Shown here: one piece after another, positions 43,778 to 54,353 of the stretch
How the letters are laid out: the number at the start of each line of letters is the position of its first letter
Position numbering within the stretch: the first letter of the stretch is position 1
DNA from: Fremontodendron californicum
Taxonomy: Eukaryota > Streptophyta > Magnoliopsida > Malvales > Malvaceae
Reading direction: 5' to 3'
Length of the DNA: 64,000 bases
Assembly (NCBI GenBank): GCA_030761205.1
Contig: JAULJL010000003.1
Location: forward strand, 1,674,001-1,738,000
The notes under the pieces: model-generated
What the model was told of the DNA's origin: nothing
Database searches by the model: none
Seen by the model: the letters and a program-made list of their open reading frames with translations, nothing else
Position numbers and translations under genes: made by a program

Positions 43778-46619
43778 TCAATCAATCTTTACTGATGAGT
43801 AGATGAGCCTTGTGAACCAGAAGCAAGCATAGAAACCGATTGTACCGGTCAGCACGAAGAACGCATACGATACGATCAACATGTACCCAAAGTACAAAAC
43901 TCCAGATACTGGCTTTGTGATCTCAAGCTTTGTAAAGAAGTAGAATGCAGCATAGAGGAATAGATAAAGTGCCGAAGAGCCCGAAGTCAAGTACGATCTC
44001 CACCACCATTGGTAATCTTCACTGCACAGCTGGAAGTAACAGAGTACAACCGTGATCTCGGCACAAGTGATAATAAGAATGACAAAGACAATGAAGAGGA
44101 AGCCAAATATGTAATAGAATTGATGCAACCATATTGAAGTGAGGATGAAAAATAGCTCAATAAAAACAGCCCCAAATGGTAGTATGCCCCCAATTAGGAT
44201 GGAGAAAGTTGGGTTCATGTACCAAGCCTGTTCTGGAATTTGCCTTTGGATCTTATTAGTTTTCACTGGATCCTCAATTGCCGGCTTCTTAAAACCAATA
44301 TAACTACCCACGAAAACGAGCGGGACTGAGATGCCAAACCATAACAATACCAGAGCAAACATGGTTCCGAATGGCACCGCCCCAGAGGATTTCTGGCCCC
44401 ATATCAGAGTGTTCAAGACAAAGAAAATGGCAAAGACAGTAGCAGGGAACATAAACGCCGTTTTGAGTGTAATTTTCTTCCATTCTGTTCCCTTGAACAG
44501 CTTATAGAGACGAACCGAGGAGTATCCAGCAAACAGGCCCATGAAGACCCAGAGTAGAAGCATGGCTGTCATTAACCCACCTCTATTTGAGGGGGACAGG
44601 AAGCCAAGGAGAGCAAAGATCATGGTAACAAGAATCATACCAAAGAACTGAACCCCTGTTCCCACATACACACAGAGTAAGTCGGAGTTCGTTGGAGTCC
44701 TGAAAACATCCCCATGGACCAGCTTCCACCCTGTCTCCTCTTGGGCTTCTTCTTGGGTTTCGAGTTGATTGTACTTTGAGATATCCCGATAAAGAGTTCG
44801 CAGCATGATCATAGCCACCATCCCCGAGAGGAAAAGTACAATCATCAAAGAATTAACAATTGAGAACCAATGGATCTGATCATCAGCCATCAGAAGATAG
44901 GTATCCCATCGGGATGCCCACTTTATATCACTTTCCTGCAAGATGACAAGTACCAAGTTGATTAGAACGAAATAACATCAGACAAACTAGCCAAACTGTA
45001 ACAAACAGCATGCGTTCTCGTTTTATGAAGAGGTATACAAGGGCTGACCTGGAACTCAACATCATATGTAAATATGATCTCCTTCTCTTCTTCAACCTCT
45101 TGAGGAGATTCAGAACTAGTAACTGCACGTTTTGCATGGGGATCACAGGTTGTCAGACGGGTCTTCTCATTCCACTCACCGTCATATTCATGTTTAACAC
45201 TGCATTCATCAAAATGATTTGCTAAGAGATATAGAAAATAAACACCATTAGTAAGAGAAATTAAAGGTAACAGATATGCCTGTCATAAAGAAATAAAAAA
45301 CTTTAACCTGAATGGTTTGACCTCAAATCCAACAATCCTTGCAGAATCTACCAGTGGATCCTTGTGATATTTGACTGTAAATGTCAAGTGATTGTGGATA
45401 AAATGTTTTTCTTCCTTGCTCTGCAAGTACGAACAGCAAAACCAGCATTGCTTGCATCAGCACAAGGAAAGAATATTAAAAATAATTCTAAAATGATGCC
45501 GATCAATCTAGCACTTACTCCAGCATACTGTCCTCTGAGACCAACATGAAATCCATGCTGATACACTACAGCATTTTCCTGATCGACCATTCTTATGGGA
45601 ACAACCAACGGAAGATTATCCAAAATCCTGTCACAAACACATCATAAATATCAGTTGCTAGTCAAAGAAGAAATGGAAAACTATAATTAAGATTTCCTAA
45701 ATGAGAGCCTCACATGTTAACTCGATACTCATCACTGATCTTCTCCTTGAATGCCTTTGCAGTTTTCTTATCAAGAATTTTACGACATACAATATTGCAC
45801 ATTTGTGGTTCTCTCATTTTAAACTGCAAAAAATAATCCTGTCAATCTCTGAAAAACAAAATACAGAAAAGAGACATAAAGAAGTAATCTTGGAGTTCAA
45901 ACTCACCACATAAGGAGAGTTTTCGATTCGATCACCACGAAGGACTTCCCCAAGATTCTCTGCACTGTCAAGTATGTGCTCAGGCTGACAATAAGGTAGG
46001 GAATAGTAGGAATAAGGAAGTTGTGTTTTAGTTGAAGTCAGCTTATTCACTTTCACCGACAATGGATCCCCCTGCATAAATGGAGAGAAAAGAACATTGG
46101 ACAAAACTACATCAAACCATCAGTTTGGTTAAATCAAAGATCCCGGAGGTTAATTATTGAGCGTGAAAGCCTCAGTAAGCTTTAATCAATGTTTAAATTT
46201 CATAAATTTTCTTCAAATTTTAAGCCAAACTGACCATGGAACTTGTCGTATTGATAAAAAAAAAGGCAGCTTTAAACTACGGAAAAATACAAACTTTGAA
46301 ACTTATCAGACTAAATTCCATAGAATCATCATATCCAAGTTCATTAAACCAAAACGGAGATTCTAGAGATCATAAAACGTAGATCTGAATAAAACCCAAC
46401 AACAGAATGGAAAATCCAAGTCAACCCAAAGATCCAAAATACATGATGATGATGATGCATACATTAACACACATGCATGCATGCATGTATGCATATGAAG
46501 AAACTGACCTTTTGGAAATCTTCAGGGGCAACACCAGGGAGGTAGAAGCAATGAGCAGGAAGGAAGAAGAGAGGAAACAAGGAGAAGATCCATGCGACGT
46601 GAAACCTATGACCCGCCAT
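43778..46619 (-). CDS. Transmembrane 9 superfamily (EMP70) endomembrane protein
   Basis: TM9SF/nonaspanin proteins live in Golgi and endosomes and act in membrane-protein sorting. Seven exons: 46509-46619, 45907-46071, 45714-45823, 45519-45627, 45308-45420, 45049-45199 and 43778-44935; phases agree, 638 residues. The sequence starts with a signal peptide (MAGHRFHVAWIFSLFPLFFL), then the lumenal domain beginning FYLPGVAPEDF with YYSLPYCQPE and CNIVCRK. The long last exon encodes nine hydrophobic segments, including HGDVFRTP, SLYKLF-like YKLFKG, AWYMNPTFSILIGGILPFGA and SYLTSGSSALYLFLYA. It ends in VKID, matching the KxD/E COPI-binding Golgi-retention signal of the family. A single large exon for the membrane part is typical. 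Closest plant relatives are the TMN8/TMN9 (EMP1) type. Confidence 0.96.
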
Positions 46620-47507
46620 GGGATTTGCCCGGATCTAGATCAAATTACCCGGATTCCCACTTTCACTGTACTGAAAACGGAACTAAAAAGAAAAAGAGCC
46701 TGCTTTACTTTGCTTTGTTATTGGTGTTGTTGAGTTGAATTTTCTTGTTTGCAAGGGAAGAAATGGAGAGAGAGAGAGAGGGAAAAGGGTGGTTTGTTGG
46801 GAAGAACGAGAGGAAGCCTGGGGAGAGAAATATATATGTATATATACAGGGACCTCTATAGGCATGAACCGTTGGATTTAAATACTCTGGTTTTGATCAG
46901 GTGACTCTGACGGTGGCTCTCTCTCCTTGGACATTACGGTAAATTTCATACTTTTTTGGGTCAACAATTTCTTCATTGTTATTTGTTACATTACACCATT
47001 TTCAGTAGTATTATTATTTTTCTTTGAAAGTTCAAAAATGAAAATAATTTTCCTTTGTTTAATTATAAATCTTTTGACAAAGAAAGAGAAAAAAGAATAT
47101 GGGTTGGGTTTACATGTGTTTTGAGTTTGTGTCAGTCTCTATCTAACATTGAAAATTGCTGATTGAAGAAACCATTTTTTATTTCTCATAAATAATTCTT
47201 ATTTCTATTATTTTTATTCCAGAAAAAGGAAAATTGTTTAGACCTCTAAAACATGTATGATCCTGATACCCTTTTTTGCCCCCATAATACTATAATTAAT
47301 AGTCATAACTTTTTAATAAAAAATGAAAATTGCTACTAACATGGAAGAAAGAAAATAAGGATTTTTTTCCTTTTCTTTTCAATTCTAGGATGGATTTCTA
47401 AAATTCCCACACACCAAACAATGGGATGCAATGTGGATGGTGAGAGAGTGACCTCCTAACAATGGAAGTGCCAAAACCCACAATAACGAGTACTACTTTA
47501 TCTTGAT
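46620..47507. other. TM9 promoter and intergenic DNA
   Basis: Upstream of the TM9 ATG on the minus strand are a pyrimidine-rich leader with a CT tract (46762-46779) and a TATA-rich stretch (46830-46848). No gene is seen further right. Confidence 0.45.
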
Positions 47508-47783
47508 TAGACCTCTCATGGGTCAGACAATTTATTTGATTCATATTAAATTGAGTTTGGACAGATTTTTTTGTGATTCGATTTGAATCATTGTTCATAA
47601 AATAAAAAATTATTTTTTATTTAACTTTAATTATAAAATATATTAATATTAATATAAAAATAGTTTTTTAATTTTTTTATTAATTTAGTGAACAATAACC
47701 CGGACCAATGAACCGATTCGAGTAAAAGAATTGAAATTTTTTTGGGCCGCGACGCGGTCCTACTCGATTTATAAGCAGATCTA
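47508..47783. repeat. Dispersed repeat family B, copy 2
   Basis: It begins TAGACCTCTCATGGGTCAGAC and ends ATAAGCAGATCTA. Both ends resemble those of copy 1 (3109-3418), around an AT-rich middle. The GTGAACAATAACCCGGACC block is shared with copy 3. Confidence 0.6.
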
Positions 47784-48355
47784 ATTTAGAGTGGTCCATT
47801 TTCATATGTATATATATTATATTTCAAGCCATGGACATGAACATGGAGTTTGTTGACACAATCTCATCAACCTATAAGGCATGAAGGGGATGGATCTGTT
47901 GCTTATGCACAATAATCAAAACTCATATTGAAAATTTATTAAAGAATTCATTTTTTTATACTTATTTGTTTAATTTGGTCATTTATCAATCTCTAGATTT
48001 GGTATGATTTCCAAGTGTGCTTAAGATGTTGGATCTAACTCCTTGTTTTACTTAACAACTGACAGAAAAGCAAAACATTATCTTCATAGGCAAAATCTCC
48101 CTTTTCTAACATGAAATCTTCTGTCTTAGTTGTCCTAAACTTTACTGTTTTATAAGAGCTTAATAAATTTATTATCATACTAAATATAATTTCTTTTTCC
48201 TCTGGGTTTCAACCTCAAAACTTGTTGCCCTTAAATTCATTACTCAAAGCAGCTTGGTAGGAGATGCATCCAACCAATAGGAGAAAAGAGCCTTATGGAA
48301 GAAAATTGTTAGTTCAATGTGTTACTCACAATATAAAGGGGGTTCTCTCCGGTGT

Positions 48356-48735
48356 TAAAAAAATCGGATCGTATCGGCCGATCAGACTAGTTGAATCAGA
48401 AATCGGTGACGTGTCCGATCCGATACATATTATTGAACCGTCAATTATTTGAACCAATAAAAAAATCGAAAAAAATGATTTTACACTTATTTTTATTTTT
48501 TATTTTTTTAAATTTATTATGTGATGAGATTTGAACTTTTAACCTTTTGAATCTATATTAAAGATCATACCATTTAACAAAATACATATTTTTATTAAAT
48601 ATTTACTATATTTAATACTTATTTAATATTAAAATTATTTATTTAATACAACCAATTGAACCGGTTAAAACGATAATTGAAAGTCTCGTCAGTTCAACTC
48701 CCGATCACCTTTCAATCAATGAACCAACCAACTTA
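48356..48735 (-). repeat. Dispersed repeat family C, copy 3
   Basis: This is the reverse-oriented relative of 5570-5935 and 16683-17002. CTATATTTAATACTTATTTAA is the complement of their core, flanked by TCGGATCGTATCGGCCGATC and AACCGGTTAAAACG blocks. The edges are approximate. Confidence 0.55.
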
Positions 48736-49359
48736 AGTATTATTTAAGCCTTTCATTTTAAGTTTAAATCCCCCATAAATTCTTTGGCTAGATTACAACT
48801 TACAAACCCAGTTAGATTCTGAAACTCTTTATTTCAAGAATTTCTTAGATTTCTGGAGGATCATAGTTTAAGAATAACCCATCAACTATTATTGAAGTAG
48901 CTTGAATGATCAGCATATACTGTAGCATAAGCTGCATGCTGATAGTTAAGATGATAGGATAAAGCCTAGATTCAGACTAGCAACATAATTTCTGGAAGTA
49001 AAAAGAGGAAGGTTTGTGAACTTAAAGGTTCATCAACCTAGAACAACAGGTCATTTCCAGAACCAAAAGAATGAAATTCCAAAAACCAGTAAAGGTTCAT
49101 AATAATCAAACAATTGCACATTCCTATGTAATTGACCTGAAAACACACAAGCTGCATTCGATTTCGAAATGCCTTTCTTCACTTTCCCCCCTCTCCCCTT
49201 CTGGCCATGAGAATTGAGAAGACAACGTCAACAGCTGAAAATACTTGTATTGCCACAAATGGTTCATGATTGAGGCAGAGTTATATTCCCACAACAAATG
49301 ACAAATGCCAAGCTTCAAAGAAGAAATGAACAAAGGTAGCTTATAAACAGATAGCACCT
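48736..49359. other. Intergenic and 3' UTR of the EEP-family gene
   Basis: No coding exon is recognised. The right part is likely 3' UTR of the minus-strand gene. Confidence 0.4.
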
Positions 49360-52300
49360 CTAATTTTCCTCTTGTGTAGGTGTAGGAGATTCTATCGATC
49401 TCACAGTACGTGGAAGCTGAAACTCAGCGAATATAGGATAGTGAGAGGATGGGTAATAACCATCCATGTTATCATTGACCACTTCACATAAAACAGGTAT
49501 CAGAGATCTACCCCTGAAAAGAATCCAATCTATGTGTAGATCCTGCGTTTGGCGATCCCAGCAGAGGCAGAGTGCTCTAAAAATCAACTTAAGGAATTCA
49601 ACAACTCCCTGCTTGTCACCTAAAGGCATGAAAATCATCATTAAGTTCAAGCATCATCACACCTCACTAAAAGTGCAGCATTTGGGGCAAGAAGTATACC
49701 TTTGAAGCCGTGATAAGTGCGTATAAGGGAAACATTTTTCCTCACCCGGGCATTAGGCCACACATCCCTCATGTCTCCCACCACACCATGCTCTCTGCAC
49801 ACATATAATAGAAACAGGCCAGCAGCAAAGAAGTCAGCCCCCTATCAGAAAGAAGATTAAGTGTGTTGATGTCTTTTTTTTTTTCTTCTTTGGTGTTTAG
49901 GTGGTTATCTTGGTAATGTCTAGGGAAAGGGGTTGAAGGATGGTGGTTGAGAGGAAAGGCAGGCAGAGCAACAGTATTCAGGGTATGAAGGTGTCTAGAG
50001 TCCCTTTGTTGGCCTTTGAGGGGCTATTTATACTTTTACTGATGGGTCGCCGGTCGCCGCGTGTTGTGCTCTGGTTAGGGGTTAGTGGTCGACAGCAGAG
50101 TATAGTGGCGTAGCGGTCGAGGTCCCACGTGGATTCTGAGATTATGGTTGGCGATGTGATGGTAAAGCAGCTGTCAGGGAAGCCACGTGGCCTTTTGAGA
50201 TGATAGACGGCGACGTGACCCCGGGGTATTAAGGGTCGCCCACGTGTACCTCGAATAAAGGGCCTAGTGCTTCGGGCTTTCCTGTTCATGGTTCAAGGCT
50301 TGGCGAGCCCTAACTGGTTTAAGGCTTGGTGAGCCCGTTTGGCTTAGGCCACTTTTCATGGTCCACGGCCTGGAGGGCCCATTGGGTTTAACCATTAACG
50401 GCCTGAAGGGCCCGTTGGGTTTAACAAAGTGTATATATTCTATCGTAGTAAACATAATGGAAGCCACATTTGAATTTGCTGTCACACTAAAGAAGATAAC
50501 TGGGGTGGGGGAATCCCCTAGTTTGTATATGTGAAGGTACATAATTGTTATGAAACAGCTAAAAGGTTTTGTACCAAAAAAATTTACCTTGATCTCCCAA
50601 GAAGAAAACGCCCTGTCGTTGATTCCTTCTGCGTGTTAAATCCTCCACAGTACACAACCGGTAAGGTAGGAGGTAAGGATGCAATATGTTGCCATGTAAG
50701 CAAAGCACTTCGCCTACGAGCACGAGGGCTGAACTCATCCATGTTAGTATTTACTACCTGAAACGAGAATCCCGGTGGCTCAACTCCTTTAAGTTGAAAT
50801 GTGTGGGCATCATGTTAAGGAAACAAATGAACAAAATGGTTTTTTTTTTTTTTATGAATACAAGTGGTAACAGCAACTGGAACTTCATATGATAGAAGAT
50901 TAAAATGGTAAGTTGAATAAAGAAGGATATAGCCCAAGTTGCAATACATGGAACTACAGAACCCCATGCTGCGCTCCCAGGGACAGAAGGTGACTCAGAC
51001 AACCAAAAAGTTCCACCTTCAATCAGCTCTACCTTCAATTAATATGAAAAGAATGTTAACACACTGAATACCAGAATATTTGATCATTGAAATCAACAAA
51101 CTTACAAAGATACCTTCTCCTTGTCATAGAAGATTGTGCAATGTTCATCTGAAGTGTCCTGGGGCCCTTTTCTTGATATTCCAAACTGATCATAACCTAT
51201 AGAATGTCAAAAACCAAATCCATCATTGTTTACTATGAAAGAATTAGGATGTTTGCACAGCATAGAAAGATAAGATAATATATCCCATTCTGCCAAATTC
51301 AAATCACAAAAAAAAAATGTTTGAAACAAAATTATTGGCAAATATTTGATCATTTCATCATCAAATCAATAAGAAAATAACTATAGAATTGCAATAAAAT
51401 CATTCAAACATGCTATCTTGTTAATAGGGGGTTAACACAGTTGAAAAGGGAAAGAGCCACAACTGACATACAGTACAAGGTGAAGGATGCCCCACCTCAA
51501 AAACTGCAAACCTTCATATGAAGCACAAGAAGAAGAAATTATGACTCATGACTCAGGAAGCCTGAATGAGCCAACATTAGAAGTTTAACTGAAAGAAACT
51601 ATTGGCAAAACAATCTAAAAACACCACTGAGAAAGAATATTTGGTTTTTCTATTTCGTAAGGACAAAAATAAAATAAAAAATGGAAGGGTTTATGTATTT
51701 TCCACACAACTCTTGGCTGTTGCACTACTACTACATCATTTACCTTCAAGTGCAAAAGTGGTTAGACATTCCTCAGGTTCCTTTCAATCTGTAATGCTCA
51801 TCAGAGTGTCTAATCTTAAACATATTTCCCTCTCTCGTTCCAATTTTTCTGTGGTTAGATGCCACACACTTGGTGAAAATGAAGTTACTGAACACTGACA
51901 TAGGCCTTTGGCCCTAGAAAAAGGAAGGGAAAAGAAAAGGCAATTTACCCCATTCAGTCTAGTGGCACTCTCATTCCATATTTTACCCATCAAAATACAT
52001 CTAATGTTTCATTCGTTTCACATGCTATGTTAACTGGGTTTTTTTCCCCCTCTTAGGTGTCTTGTTTTAAACTTCTTTGAAAGAGCATATACTTGAAGAT
52101 CACCTAAATGAGCCATAACCTCGAATGCTTCATTTCGGAGACACATACTCAAACATGCAAATCAATCCAACTGTCTAGGCGTAAATTTTAAAATATCAGA
52201 TAAGAATCTGTTTCAGCTAATCACCAACCAGAATGAAAAAGATTGAATTCAACCCTGCTCTAATACTATATATTTACATCCCTTACAGCAGCAACAACAA

Positions 52301-53210
52301 CAAAAGGCAATGCATAAATCTAAAACTCTCAATCTCAATATCGTGCGTTGTTTGAATATACATGTAAATGTATCCATTAATGCCTGGTTCTCGCACTTCT
52401 ACACCTAAAGAACGCAAATCAAATTATCTAAATCAATTCATGCTAGGGAATCAAGTCCTTAAGTAAATATCTAATAGTAAATCCTTCTCATCATCCACAT
52501 TTATCAAGTACTAAACTAATGACAACAATTTATCCTTCTAGTTAGCTATGAGTGTATGACTTAGAGTGTTCAATATTAGATAAAGAGTTTGAAGGTTGAA
52601 TGATGATCATTGGACGACATTACCTGGCAATCCCTGCTGAAGATAATCCAGTTGAGATTTTACGCCTGAAAGCAAATACCAAAACAAAAAGAAATGAATA
52701 ACAATAAAAGGAAAAACAACAGAAACTAATGAAAACTCAATAAAATAAACCCGGATCAGGCATATCAAGCAAAGAAATGCACGACCCCAGTCCTCAAATT
52801 ACTTAAACTAGCTTGAATTAATCTCCAAAATATAAACCTTCTTCCTCAAACACAATATTTTACATAAACTATGTTTCTATTCACCAACCAAGCATTTCCA
52901 ACAGCAAAACTCTAAGCACCTTTTCAAAGAACAGAAACCAACCTCCAAAATTCAAATCAGGAAATACCCAGATCCTCAAAACAAGAAAATCATAGCGACA
53001 ACAAAGATCCAATGCATAGATTAAGAAAAGAAAAAAAAAAAAGAAGAAGAACTTATTGAGAGGCATACCTTGTTGAGTACAAAGAATGATAGGGGAGTAA
53101 CTAGTGATGACAGTTATGCACAAATCCCTCCTCTTGTCCCACGAATTTGGGCTGTCTTCTAATTGATCTTCATGCAGATTAAACGTCATTACAGTCAAAG
53201 ACACGCTCAT
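49360..53210 (-). CDS. Endonuclease/exonuclease/phosphatase (EEP) family protein
   Basis: Seven exons: 53069-53210, 52624-52665, 51114-51196, 50931-51032, 50588-50802, 49700-49794 and 49360-49619; phases close to give 312 residues. It begins LTVMTFNLHEDQ, the first EEP strand with its catalytic Asn. It continues with PIILCTQQG, where Gln stands at the position of the usual catalytic Glu. Further motifs are YDQFGISRKG, EHCTIFYDKEK, VVNTNMDEFSPRARRRSALL, VVYCGGFNT (Gly-Gly where many relatives have Gly-Asp), HIDWILFRG and SSHYPIFAEF (catalytic His). Replacement of acidic residues at two usual metal/catalytic positions may mean altered or lost nuclease activity. The substrate is unknown. The fourth intron is U12-type and the fifth contains a solo LTR. 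Confidence 0.88.
49864..50426 (-). mobile_element. Solo LTR in an intron of the EEP gene
   Basis: A 563-bp LTR (TGTTGATGTC on the left, GGGTTTAACA on the right) is flanked by a perfect AAGTG duplication (49859-49863 and 50427-50431). It is GC-richer than its surroundings and has CGTGG-rich blocks. It contains a minus-strand TATA box (TATAAATAG, 50024-50032), so it lies in the same orientation as the host gene. The single intact target duplication shows that LTR-LTR recombination removed the rest. Confidence 0.9.
50803..50930 (-). other. U12-type AT-AC intron
   Basis: The 128-nt intron starts |ATATCCTTCT and ends CCCAC|. The branch site TTCCTTAAC has its adenosine about 12 nt from the 3' end. 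All three match minor-spliceosome AT-AC consensus. The exons join TGG GCT | ACA TTT in frame; no GT-AG alternative keeps the frame. Confidence 0.93.
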
Positions 53211-54353
53211 TTTTTAATTCAACAGACAATAAAGAAATTATATTCTTTCCCCCTTTCAATCTATAGTTATCTTCAAAAACTACATGATCATTGATCAAAT
53301 AACAAAAAACAGAGTTAAAAAAAATTCTAAAAAAGGTTGGGCATATTCCATGCTTGTGAATTTAGCTGTATCGGTTAGAGTGTGGATTTTAGCGGTACAA
53401 AGAAAAAAGATTTGTTGGTTGAAATGTTTGAGAGAGAGAGAGACCAAAACCCAAAAGAAACTCAATTATGTCTGAACGCAGACAGCAATACGTCCAACAA
53501 GTATTACTGCGACAGTGCGACTTGGTGTTAGTACAATGGGAATTCTTTTATATTTATATATATATATATATATATATATTTTGGGTAGTAAATAATTTAC
53601 CCGATAAAAATGAAGTATAACGAGGCTTTGATTAAGTCATTAAGTACGTGCGCGGCTTGAAGCACTTGCCGACTGCCGAGAATAAGAAATTATGGATAGC
53701 GTGAAAGTTTTGGTTTTGTTTTTTCAATCTTTGGTGGCTTTTTCAGGTTTTGCGGTGCAATCTAGTGAGTCGCAGCTAAAACAAGTATAATGGAAGTAGT
53801 AAATAGGAAGGAAGAGCTTGGTTGGTTGGTTTAACAGTTAACATGTAGTACTAGGTGCTATTACTGGTTTGAATTAATCTGAAATGATGTCTGTATGTAT
53901 GTATGTATGTATACTCATGCCTATTCTCGGACATGTTAATCTTCCAAAGTAGTTATGACACCAAACATTGTGAAGTCGAGAAGGATTGGCAAATTATAGG
54001 TACTTTCTGATGAGTGAACAGAACAATTATTGTTCTTTGATTTCCACACTTTTAGGCCTATGTTCATCCAAGTTCTTCACTTAAACCAAATACTATAAAC
54101 ATCTAAGTTAGAACACAATCACCATAAAGCATGACAAATAAATAAAAAATAGTTATTGGTACAGATGAAGCTAGATTTAAAGGTTTTTCAATTAAAAAAG
54201 CATGTAGTTCTATAATTTCACTGTAACAATCTCGAGGAAAATAAAAAACTATCCAGCTCCTTTTCCTTCCCCTTCATCAACACATGTTTTATTCATTGAT
54301 TCCCTCCTCCAACCTCATAGTTGTCACCACACAGCATGCTCCAAGCTTTTTAT
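53211..54353. other. Intergenic between the EEP and LAP genes
   Basis: It contains the upstream region of the EEP gene, a (TA)n microsatellite at 53551-53579 and a (GTAT)n run near 53891-53911. No gene is seen. The right end is LAP 3' UTR. Confidence 0.5.

Noticed and set aside
46683..46865. 60-residue minus-strand frame upstream of the TM9 gene
   Set aside because: It lies in the promoter and leader, is low-complexity, and is not in frame with the TM9 start.
50264..50542. Open frames in the GC-rich intronic block of the EEP gene
   Set aside because: They belong to the solo LTR and contain internal duplications rather than protein domains.
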